From assembly GCA_943326825.2 (NCBI GenBank), contig CALPUT020000145.1, positions 1 to 6,541 on the forward strand: a stretch of DNA of 6,541 bases, given 5' to 3'. Of the stretch, positions 1-5,506 are shown in pieces (position 1 is the first letter of the stretch; every line of letters begins with the position of its first letter). The position numbers were made by a program, and so were the translations under genes. Below the pieces are notes generated by a model. It ran no database searches. It was not told where the DNA came from and saw only the letters and a list, made by a program, of their open reading frames with translations. The DNA is from Chryseobacterium gleum (lineage in GTDB: Bacteria > Bacteroidota > Bacteroidia > Flavobacteriales_D > Crocinitomicaceae).

Positions 1-195
1 GTAGAAGGTGGAAATGGAGAATTAGGATTTTATTTAATAAGTGATGGAGGTCGTTCACCTTACCGTTTACAATTCCGTCGCCCATGTTTTATTTACTATC
101 AAGCATATCCTGAGATGATTACAGGTCAAACTATTAGTGATGCCGTATTGACATTGAGTAGTATGAATGTTATTGCAGGAGAATTGGACGCATAA
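1..195 (+). CDS. nuoD: NADH-quinone oxidoreductase subunit D, C-terminal fragment (5' end outside window)
   Basis: Frame 1 is open from the first base to a TAA at 193-195 and encodes the last 64 residues of a protein. The translation contains GELGFYLISDGGRSPYRLQF followed by a Y-rich stretch, and ends with SSMNVIAGELDA. This is the C-terminal pattern of the 49-kDa/NuoD family, in which a G-E-x-G-x-Y-L-x-S-D-G strand-turn precedes an R-P-x-x-F segment and the chain ends near G-E-x-D. NuoD is a peripheral-arm subunit that forms the quinone-binding cavity together with NuoB and NuoH. The gene is truncated only by the window edge. A fused nuoCD cannot be excluded because the N-terminal part is not visible. 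It lies two bases upstream of nuoE, consistent with one operon. Confidence 0.95.
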   Translation, partial: VEGGNGELGFYLISDGGRSPYRLQFRRPCFIYYQAYPEMITGQTISDAVLTLSSMNVIAGELDA

Positions 196-197
196 TT

Positions 198-740
198 ATG
201 GTTAGTACACACGAATTACAAGGGGTAAAACCTCCTTTCAGCGATGAAAGGTTGAAAGAGGTTCAAGCTATTATTAGCAAATTCCCTGAAGGAAGACAAA
301 AAAGCGCATTAATCCGTGTTTTACACATGGCTGAAGAAGACTTTGGAGGTTGGTTGAGCCAAGAAACAATGGATTATGTTGCAAGTTTATTAGATATTCA
401 ACCAGTTGAAGTATATGAAGTTGCTACTTTTTATACTATGTTCAATATGGAGCCAACAGGAAAATTTGTTTTTGAAGTTTGTAGAACTGGGCCATGTATG
501 TTGGTTGGAAGTGATCAAATTATAGAACACATCAAAAATAGACTTGGTATTTCTAAAGTTGGAGAAACAAGTGCTGATGGGATTTTTACTTTGAAAACTG
601 CAGAATGTTTAGGTGCTTGTGGATATGCTCCGATGTTGCAATGTGGTAAAGTATTTCATGAACATTTGACTCCTGAAAAAGTGGATCAATTGATTGAAGA
701 CTACCGTGCAAAATATGCTCAATTAAAAAATCAAAACTAA
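198..740 (+). CDS. nuoE: NADH-quinone oxidoreductase subunit E (24-kDa, 2Fe-2S cluster N1a)
   Basis: This 180-residue protein has the length and order of the NuoE family. An N-terminal helical domain (about residues 15-85, with PEGRQKSALIRVLHMAEEDF and VYEVATFYTMF) is followed by a thioredoxin-like domain. The four ligands of the 2Fe-2S cluster N1a are visible as C95-x4-C100 (CRTGPC) and C137-x3-C141 (CLGACG). NuoE binds next to NuoF in the NADH-oxidising tip of complex I in the cytoplasm. N1a is thought to exchange electrons with the flavin off the main path. The ATG at 198 is two bases after the nuoD stop and gives the expected N-terminus; no good Shine-Dalgarno lies at usual spacing. The stop overlaps the nuoF start. 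A fifth cysteine, C149 (LQCG), sits close to the cluster where I would expect a non-cysteine residue. HoxE or a formate dehydrogenase subunit would look similar alone, but the operon settles the assignment. Confidence 0.97.
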   Translation: MVSTHELQGVKPPFSDERLKEVQAIISKFPEGRQKSALIRVLHMAEEDFGGWLSQETMDYVASLLDIQPVEVYEVATFYTMFNMEPTGKFVFEVCRTGPCMLVGSDQIIEHIKNRLGISKVGETSADGIFTLKTAECLGACGYAPMLQCGKVFHEHLTPEKVDQLIEDYRAKYAQLKNQN

Positions 741-742
741 TG
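738..742 (+). other. TAATG stop/start overlap, nuoE to nuoF
   Basis: The TAA stop of nuoE shares its last A with the ATG of nuoF. The upstream sequence is A-rich with no purine-rich Shine-Dalgarno at normal spacing. This suggests that nuoF is translated by termination-reinitiation, which would couple production of two subunits that bind each other directly. The overlap is seen; the coupling is inferred. Confidence 0.6.
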
Positions 743-2080
743 GGAAGAAAATTACTATTAGAACACATAGACGTTCCAGGAATTGAGACTTTTGAAGTTT
801 ACAGAAGAGAAGGTGGTTACCGTTCTGTTGAAAAAGCTTTGAAAACAATGTCACCTCAAGAAGTGGTTGAAGAAGTTCAAAAATCTGCTTTAAAAGGTAG
901 AGGAGGAGCGGGATTCCCTACTGGAATGAAATGGTCATTTTTAGCTAAACCTGAAGGTGTTCCAAGATATTTGGTTTGTAATGCAGATGAAAGTGAGCCA
1001 GGTACGTTTAAAGATCGTTATTTGATGGAAAAAATTCCTCATTTATTGATTGAAGGAATGATTACTTCTAGTTATGCTTTAGGAGCAAATACATCACATA
1101 TCTACATCAGAGGTGAATATATGTTTGTTCTAGACATCTTAGAAAAAGCAATAGCTGAAGCATATGAAAAAGGATTTTTAGGCAAAAATATTTTAGGTTC
1201 AGGTTATGATTTAGATTTATATGTTTCGCCAGGTGGTGGGGCTTATATCTGTGGAGAAGAAACTGCTCTTTTGGAATCTTTAGAAGGTAAAAGAGGAAAT
1301 CCTAGAATGAAACCACCATTTCCAGCTGTTAAAGGATTATTTGGATGTCCAACAGTTGTGAATAATGTTGAAAGTATAGCAGCCGTAGTTCCTATTATCA
1401 ATATTGGAGCTGACGAATATTTAAAAATTGGTACAGAAAAAAGTTCTGGTACTAAATTAATTTCAGCGAGTGGAAACTTGGTTCGTCCAGGTGTTTACGA
1501 AATTGAACTTGGTTTATCTGTAGAAGAATTTATCTACGGTGACGAGTGGTGTAGAGGACTTGCAAATGGGAAAAAGATTAAAGCTTGTATCCCAGGTGGT
1601 TCATCAGTTCCAATTTTACCAGCTCATTTGATTACAAAAACAGCTGCAGGTGAAACGCGTTATATGAGTTACGAAAGTTTATCGGATGGTGGATTTGCTT
1701 CAGGATCTATGTTAGGTTCAGGTGGATTTATAGTTTTTGATGAAGATCAATGTATCGTTAGAAATACTTGGAATTTTGCTCGTTTTTATGCTCACGAGTC
1801 TTGTGGACAATGTTCACCTTGTCGAGAAGGTACTGGGTGGATGGAAAAAGTCTTATATAGATTAGATCATGGACAAGGAAATATGAGAGATATTGAGTTG
1901 TTAGAGCAAATCAATAAGAAAATAGAAGGAAATACTATTTGTCCATTAGGTGATGCTGCTGCATGGCCTGTTGCGGCTGCAATTCGTCATTTCCGAGAAG
2001 AATTTGAATGGCATGTAACAAATCCTCAAGAAGCGCAAACACGTAACTATGGATTATTGAAAGTTACTGAAACGTTATAA
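740..2080 (+). CDS. nuoF: NADH-quinone oxidoreductase subunit F (51-kDa; NADH/FMN-binding, 4Fe-4S cluster N3)
   Basis: NuoF oxidises NADH through FMN and passes electrons to cluster N3 at the cytoplasmic tip of complex I. The 446-residue length is normal for the family. The Rossmann-like nucleotide/flavin region shows GRGGAGFPTGMKWSF at residues 53-67 and CNADESEPGTFKDR at 80-93. A second conserved FMN/NADH block is GAYICGEETALLESLEGKRG at 167-186, followed by KPPFPAVKGL. The ubiquitin-like (SLBB) region lies around residues 235-320. The C-terminal helical domain carries the N3 ligands C355-x2-C358-x2-C361 (ESCGQCSPCREG) and C401 (NTICPLGD). The N-terminus MGRKLLLEHIDVPGIETFEV matches the family start, supporting the ATG at 740, which overlaps the nuoE stop. 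The nearby 14-base gap leads to nuoG. No thioredoxin-like or ferredoxin fusion is present, so it is a NuoF rather than a fused hydrogenase HoxF/HydB type. Confidence 0.98.
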   Translation: MGRKLLLEHIDVPGIETFEVYRREGGYRSVEKALKTMSPQEVVEEVQKSALKGRGGAGFPTGMKWSFLAKPEGVPRYLVCNADESEPGTFKDRYLMEKIPHLLIEGMITSSYALGANTSHIYIRGEYMFVLDILEKAIAEAYEKGFLGKNILGSGYDLDLYVSPGGGAYICGEETALLESLEGKRGNPRMKPPFPAVKGLFGCPTVVNNVESIAAVVPIINIGADEYLKIGTEKSSGTKLISASGNLVRPGVYEIELGLSVEEFIYGDEWCRGLANGKKIKACIPGGSSVPILPAHLITKTAAGETRYMSYESLSDGGFASGSMLGSGGFIVFDEDQCIVRNTWNFARFYAHESCGQCSPCREGTGWMEKVLYRLDHGQGNMRDIELLEQINKKIEGNTICPLGDAAAWPVAAAIRHFREEFEWHVTNPQEAQTRNYGLLKVTETL

Positions 2081-2094
2081 TTAAATAATTAGCT

Positions 2095-3063
2095 ATGGTC
2101 AAAGTAACCATTGATGATGTTGTAATAGAAGTAGAACCGGGAACAACAATCCTGAATGCTGCAAGACAAGTTGGAGGAGATATTGTTCCACCAGCTATGT
2201 GCTATTACAGTAAATTAGAAGGTAGTGGTGGTAAATGTCGAACTTGTCTAGTAGAAGTAGCGGCTGGATCAGAGAAAGATCCTCGTCCAATGCCAAAATT
2301 AGTTGCTTCATGCTCAACTCCAGTGATGGATGGAATGATTGTGAAGAACAAAACAAGCGAAAGAGTTCATGAAAACCGTGGAGCTGTAACTGAATTTTTG
2401 TTAATTAATCACCCATTAGATTGTCCAGTTTGTGATCAAGCAGGTGAGTGTAAATTGCAAGATTTAGCATTTGATCATGGAGCAGCAAAAACACGTTATG
2501 AAGAACCTAGAAGAAAACATGAGCCAGTAGACATTGGTAATACGATTAAGTTAAATCAAGATCGTTGTATATTATGTTACCGTTGTGTTTATGTTGGAAA
2601 TCAATTATGCGATAGCCGTGTTCATGGTGTAATGCATAGAGGAGAACATGCTGAAATTAGTACTTACATAGAAAATTCAGTTGATAATGAGTTCTCAGGA
2701 AATATGATTGATGTATGTCCTGTTGGTGCTTTAACCGACAAAACTTTCCGTTTTAAAAGTCGTGTTTGGTTCCTAAAACCGATGAATGCTTCATGCGAGT
2801 GTACGAAATGTGCAGGTAAAGCGGTTGTATGGATGTTTGGAAATCAAATTTATCGTGTAACTGTTCGTAAAGATGAATATGATGAAGTACAAATGATTGA
2901 TGGTAAACCAGCTTGGATTTGTAACGAATGTCGTTACGACAAAAAAGACGTTTCTAAATGGGCGATAGAAGAACCTTTAAAATTAAAAACAACTTCAGTT
3001 ATCTCTCAAGGACATTATGATAAGCCAAATCCATTAAATGAGTCAACTAAAAACTTGAAATAA
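2095..3063 (+). CDS. nuoG: NADH-quinone oxidoreductase subunit G, short form (2Fe-2S N1b, 4Fe-4S N5 and N4; no molybdopterin-like domain)
   Basis: NuoG carries electrons from NuoF to NuoI through several iron-sulfur clusters. The ferredoxin-like domain (residues 1-85) has the 2Fe-2S N1b ligands C36, C48-x2-C51 and C73. The His-Cys domain has H106-x3-C110-x2-C113-x5-C119 (HPLDCPVCDQAGEC), which binds N5. The next 4Fe-4S domain has C158-x2-C161-x2-C164 and C208 (IDVCPVGAL), which binds N4. Residues 220-282 resemble the small Fe4S/Mob-bis-MGD-type domain and contain C234, C236, C239, C276 and C279. The chain then ends in a lysine-rich tail after 322 residues. Typical NuoG proteins are roughly 690-900 residues and continue into a large molybdopterin-oxidoreductase-like domain, which is absent here. 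This is not a frameshift remnant, because nuoH begins at the nuoG stop. From memory, short NuoG forms are usual in Flavobacteriia. HoxU is the closest look-alike, but the position between nuoF and nuoH argues for NuoG. Confidence 0.93.
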   Translation: MVKVTIDDVVIEVEPGTTILNAARQVGGDIVPPAMCYYSKLEGSGGKCRTCLVEVAAGSEKDPRPMPKLVASCSTPVMDGMIVKNKTSERVHENRGAVTEFLLINHPLDCPVCDQAGECKLQDLAFDHGAAKTRYEEPRRKHEPVDIGNTIKLNQDRCILCYRCVYVGNQLCDSRVHGVMHRGEHAEISTYIENSVDNEFSGNMIDVCPVGALTDKTFRFKSRVWFLKPMNASCECTKCAGKAVVWMFGNQIYRVTVRKDEYDEVQMIDGKPAWICNECRYDKKDVSKWAIEEPLKLKTTSVISQGHYDKPNPLNESTKNLK

Positions 3064-3065
3064 TG
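3061..3065 (+). other. TAATG stop/start overlap, nuoG to nuoH
   Basis: The nuoG TAA and the nuoH ATG share one base. The sequence just upstream (AAAAACTTGAAA) has no Shine-Dalgarno core, so translational coupling is the simplest way to start nuoH. The overlap is seen; the coupling is inferred. It also shows that no room is left for a longer nuoG. Confidence 0.6.
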
Positions 3066-4103
3066 GATGGAGGTTTACTAACAGAAAAATTAATCTTAGT
3101 AGTTGCATTGTTTTCAATTACATTGTTAATCGCTATGTATTCAACTTTTTTAGAAAGAAAGATAGCTGCATGGTTTCAAGATCGTATAGGTCCAAATAGA
3201 GCTGGTAAATGGGGGGTTCTTCAACCATTAGCTGATGGTACTAAAATGTTCTTTAAAGAAGATTTCATTCCTTTAAATTCTGATAAATGGTTGTTTATTT
3301 TAGGACCAGGTATCGCAATGTTCACAGCGTTAATGACTGGTTCAGTTATTCCTTGGGGACCAAATGTTGAAGCTTTTGGAAGAACGATAGTTTTACAAAT
3401 TGCTGATGTAAATGTTGGTATCTTATTCATAATGGGATTTGTTTCTATAGGTGTTTATGGAATTATGATAGGTGGTTGGGCATCTAATAACAAGTACTCT
3501 TTATTTGGTGCAATTAGAGCTTCATCTCAAATGATTTCTTATGAATTAGCAATGGGTGTTTCTGTAATCACTATTGTTATGATGTCAGGAAGTTTAAGTC
3601 TTCGTGATATAGTAGATGCACAACATGGAATGGGGTGGTTTGTTTTCAAACAACCATTAGCATTTTTAATTTTCTTTATCTGTGCTTTAGCAGAATGTAA
3701 CAGGGCACCATTTGATTTAGCGGAATGTGAGAGTGAGTTAATTGGTGGATATCATACTGAATATGGTTCAATGAAATTAGGCTTTTTCCTTTTTGCAGAA
3801 TATATAAATATGTTTATTTCATCTGCTGTTATTGCTTCTTTATTCTTTGGAGGTTATAACTTCCCAGGAATGGATTCATTCAAAGAAAATCCAAATACAT
3901 TAGCAATTATTGGAACATCAGTGTTTTTTGCTAAAATATTCTTCTTTATTTTTGTATTCATGTGGATTCGTTGGACATTACCTCGATTCAGATATGATCA
4001 ATTAATGCACTTAGGATGGAAGAAAATGATTCCAATCGCTTTAGTAAATTTATTGATTACTGCAATTGTTATTGCAGCTTACAATGGTTGGTTTAATAAA
4101 TAA
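3063..4103 (+). CDS. nuoH: NADH-quinone oxidoreductase subunit H (ND1-like membrane subunit, quinone chamber)
   Basis: NuoH anchors the peripheral arm to the membrane arm and lines the quinone-access tunnel. The 346-residue protein has about eight hydrophobic segments, at roughly residues 8-30, 76-96, 113-136, 155-178, 194-210, 238-262, 281-304 and 322-342. The two family signatures are clear. The first cytoplasmic loop has ERKIAAWFQDRIGPNRAGKW followed by GVLQPLADGTKMFFKED (residues 31-67). The TM5-6 loop has ECNRAPFDLAECESELIGGY then HTEYGSMKLGFFLFAEY (211-247), which is rich in the conserved acidic residues thought to link quinone chemistry to proton movement. C212 and C222 in this loop replace residues that are usually Thr and Ala/Gly in E. 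coli or mitochondrial homologues. The start overlaps the nuoG stop and gives the expected short N-terminal lead before TM1. An 18-base gap separates it from nuoI. Confidence 0.98.
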   Translation: MDGGLLTEKLILVVALFSITLLIAMYSTFLERKIAAWFQDRIGPNRAGKWGVLQPLADGTKMFFKEDFIPLNSDKWLFILGPGIAMFTALMTGSVIPWGPNVEAFGRTIVLQIADVNVGILFIMGFVSIGVYGIMIGGWASNNKYSLFGAIRASSQMISYELAMGVSVITIVMMSGSLSLRDIVDAQHGMGWFVFKQPLAFLIFFICALAECNRAPFDLAECESELIGGYHTEYGSMKLGFFLFAEYINMFISSAVIASLFFGGYNFPGMDSFKENPNTLAIIGTSVFFAKIFFFIFVFMWIRWTLPRFRYDQLMHLGWKKMIPIALVNLLITAIVIAAYNGWFNK

Positions 4104-4121
4104 TATTCCTAAAAGTTAACT

Positions 4122-4661
4122 ATGCAAAGTTTATCAAATAGAAGTAAGTTAGTTTCCAACAAAAAGCTTTCATTTATGGAAAAGCTTTATATACCTGCTG
4201 TATTAAGTGGTATGTTGATTACTTTCAAACACTTATTTCGTAAAAATAATACATTGAAATATCCTGAAGAGACGAAAAAATTCGCTCCTGTTTACAGAGG
4301 AATGCATGTATTAAAAAGAGACGAAGAAGGTAGAGAAAATTGCACAGCCTGTGGATTATGTGCTGTAGCTTGTCCTGCTGAAGCTATCACTATGACAGCT
4401 AACGAAAGAGAAAAAGGAGAAGAAGGATTATACAGAGAAGAAAAATATGCTGAGACATACGAAATCAATATGTTGAGATGTATTTTCTGTGGTTTGTGTG
4501 AAGAAGCATGTCCGAAAGAAGCAATTTTTTTAACTGACAGAATTGTTCCTACAAATTTCGAAAGAGGTGAATTTATTTATGGTAAAGATCGTTTGGTAGA
4601 AAAAGTTGATGCTCGTATCGATATTTCTGCAAGACAATTTACAGGAAAACGAAAGATATAA
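4122..4661 (+). CDS. nuoI: NADH-quinone oxidoreductase subunit I (8Fe ferredoxin-type, clusters N6a and N6b)
   Basis: NuoI is the TYKY-type subunit that passes electrons from the NuoG clusters toward N2 and the quinone site. The 179-residue protein has an N-terminal amphipathic stretch (about 19-40, MEKLYIPAVLSGMLITFKHL) that would lie along the membrane beside NuoH. Two classic 4Fe-4S motifs follow: C74-x2-C77-x2-C80-x3-C84-P (CTACGLCAVACP) and C120-x2-C123-x2-C126-x3-C130-P (CIFCGLCEEACP). The linker between them holds 35 residues between C84 and C120, several more than in the E. coli or Paracoccus proteins as I recall them, and the extra part is strongly charged (NEREKGEEGLYREEKYAE). The ATG at 4122 keeps the full N-terminus; an internal ATG at 4176 (residue 19) would still leave the amphipathic helix intact but has no better ribosome-binding sequence. 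The stop overlaps the nuoJ start. Confidence 0.97.
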   Translation: MQSLSNRSKLVSNKKLSFMEKLYIPAVLSGMLITFKHLFRKNNTLKYPEETKKFAPVYRGMHVLKRDEEGRENCTACGLCAVACPAEAITMTANEREKGEEGLYREEKYAETYEINMLRCIFCGLCEEACPKEAIFLTDRIVPTNFERGEFIYGKDRLVEKVDARIDISARQFTGKRKI

Positions 4662-4663
4662 TG
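4659..4663 (+). other. TAATG stop/start overlap, nuoI to nuoJ
   Basis: The nuoI TAA shares its last base with the nuoJ ATG. A purine stretch upstream (AGGAAAACGAAAG, ending about eight bases before the ATG) could help initiation weakly, but it lacks a strong Shine-Dalgarno core at ideal spacing. Coupled translation is the likely mode. The overlap is seen; the coupling is inferred. Confidence 0.55.
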
Positions 4664-5170
4664 GATATAGTTACAGTAGCTTATATTTTAGGAGGCTTAA
4701 CTCTTGGATCAGCTTTAATGGTGATTCTTAGTTCGCATCCAGTTCGAAGTGTGTTATACTTAATAGTAACATTCTTCATGATTTCAGCAAATTACATATT
4801 ATTAAATGCACAATTTATTGCGATAGTAAACATTATCGTTTATGCAGGTGCAATTATGGTATTATTCCTATTCGTATTGATGATGTTGAATTTGAGTAAG
4901 GAAACAGAACCTAAAAGTTCGATCTTTATGAAAATCGCTGCTGTAATTTCAGGTGGTGGACTTTTGACTGTTTTTATTTCAGCAATTAAAAAAGCAAGTC
5001 TAATAGATCCTTCAACAGTTGTGAATGCAGATCAAGGTTTAGTTAAAAATTTGGGGAAAGTATTATTCACTGATTATGTATTGCCTTTTGAAATTTCTTC
5101 AGTATTGTTCATTGCAGCAATGGTTGGAGCGGTTCTTTTAGCAAAACGTGATAAACAAATAATCGATTAA
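4661..5170 (+). CDS. nuoJ: NADH-quinone oxidoreductase subunit J (ND6-like membrane subunit)
   Basis: NuoJ is a small membrane-arm subunit between NuoH and NuoK. Its third helix carries a conserved bulge that is believed to help couple quinone reduction to proton transfer. The 169-residue protein shows about five hydrophobic segments, near residues 4-24, 30-49, 52-77, 88-108 and 143-161. The family signature is in TM3: YAGAIMVLFLFVLMML (61-76), preceded by AQFIAIVNIIV. The last helix has the usual PFEISSVLFIAAMVGAVLLA (142-161) with the conserved Glu144. The loop between TM4 and TM5 (about 110-140) is polar, as is normal. The start overlaps the nuoI stop, and one base separates the stop from nuoK. 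Length is within the family range, slightly shorter than the E. coli protein. Confidence 0.97.
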   Translation: MDIVTVAYILGGLTLGSALMVILSSHPVRSVLYLIVTFFMISANYILLNAQFIAIVNIIVYAGAIMVLFLFVLMMLNLSKETEPKSSIFMKIAAVISGGGLLTVFISAIKKASLIDPSTVVNADQGLVKNLGKVLFTDYVLPFEISSVLFIAAMVGAVLLAKRDKQIID

Positions 5171-5171
5171 G

Positions 5172-5501
5172 ATGTTATTAGCAACTATTTTTGAATCAGG
5201 ATTATCGATGGAGTATTACTTAATATTTTCTTCGATATTATTTGTGATCGGTGTTGTCGGAGTTTTAGTCCGTAAAAACGCCATCATTGTATTAATGTGT
5301 ATTGAATTAATGTTGAACGCAGTAAATTTATTGTTAGTAGCATTTTCAACTTACTTTGGAAAAGCAGACGCTCAGATATTTGTCTTCTTTATTATGGTTG
5401 TAGCTGCCGCTGAAGCAACTGTAGGTCTTTCAATTTTAGTATTGATATACCGTAATGCTCGTTCGGTTGATATTAGCATATTTAATAAACTTAAAGGTTA
5501 A
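5172..5501 (+). CDS. nuoK: NADH-quinone oxidoreductase subunit K (ND4L-like membrane subunit)
   Basis: NuoK is an antiporter-related membrane subunit with three helices and two buried glutamates that take part in proton transfer. The 109-residue protein has hydrophobic segments at about 15-33, 38-60 and 69-93. E45 (in CIELMLNAVN) and E81 (in AAAEATVGLSILVL) are 36 residues apart, the same spacing as E36 and E72 of E. coli NuoK. The start is the main uncertainty. The ATG at 5172, one base after the nuoJ stop, gives a lead of about 12 residues. An internal ATG at 5208 (Met13) would give 97 residues and has AGGA six bases upstream. I prefer 5172 because Bacteroidota homologues, as I remember them, have a similar hydrophobic lead and because of its close coupling to nuoJ. 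Five bases separate the gene from nuoL. Confidence 0.95.
   Translation: MLLATIFESGLSMEYYLIFSSILFVIGVVGVLVRKNAIIVLMCIELMLNAVNLLLVAFSTYFGKADAQIFVFFIMVVAAAEATVGLSILVLIYRNARSVDISIFNKLKG
5198..5201 (+). promoter_or_regulatory. Possible Shine-Dalgarno for alternative nuoK start at 5208
   Basis: AGGA is followed by a six-base spacer and the in-frame ATG at 5208-5210. It lies inside the preferred nuoK reading frame, so it may be chance. It matters only because it is a better-spaced ribosome-binding core than anything before the ATG at 5172. Confidence 0.25.
5493..5497 (+). promoter_or_regulatory. Weak ribosome-binding-like sequence before nuoL
   Basis: AAAGG lies nine bases upstream of the nuoL ATG at 5507, within the last codons of nuoK. 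The match to a Shine-Dalgarno core is short. Bacteroidota generally rely little on such sequences, so it may have little effect. Confidence 0.3.
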
Positions 5502-5506
5502 TTCGC

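Noticed and set aside
586..768. Open frame of 60 codons on the - strand across the nuoE/nuoF junction
   Set aside because: It lies wholly opposite two strongly supported genes, has no recognisable motif or initiation signal, and is the kind of frame expected by chance.
2081..2094. Possible regulatory site in the nuoF-nuoG gap
   Set aside because: Fourteen AT-rich bases show no hairpin, Shine-Dalgarno core or promoter-like element.
2095..3063. nuoG broken by a frameshift or premature stop
   Set aside because: The stop directly overlaps the nuoH start and no downstream DNA encodes the missing domain, so this is a genuinely short gene rather than a recent truncation.
198..3063. nuoE-F-G as a HoxEFU- or HydA-type hydrogenase or formate dehydrogenase diaphorase module
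   Set aside because: The three genes are flanked by nuoD and nuoH-I-J-K-L in standard complex I order, NuoF carries no fused domain, and no hydrogenase or dehydrogenase catalytic gene is present.
3221..3430. Open frame of 69 codons on the - strand inside nuoH
   Set aside because: It is antisense to a conserved membrane-protein region, and its translation shows no family features.
4104..4121. Possible terminator or promoter in the nuoH-nuoI gap
   Set aside because: The 18 bases are AT-rich with no stem-loop or T-tract. Only the six-base palindrome GTTAAC is visible, which is too short to mean anything.
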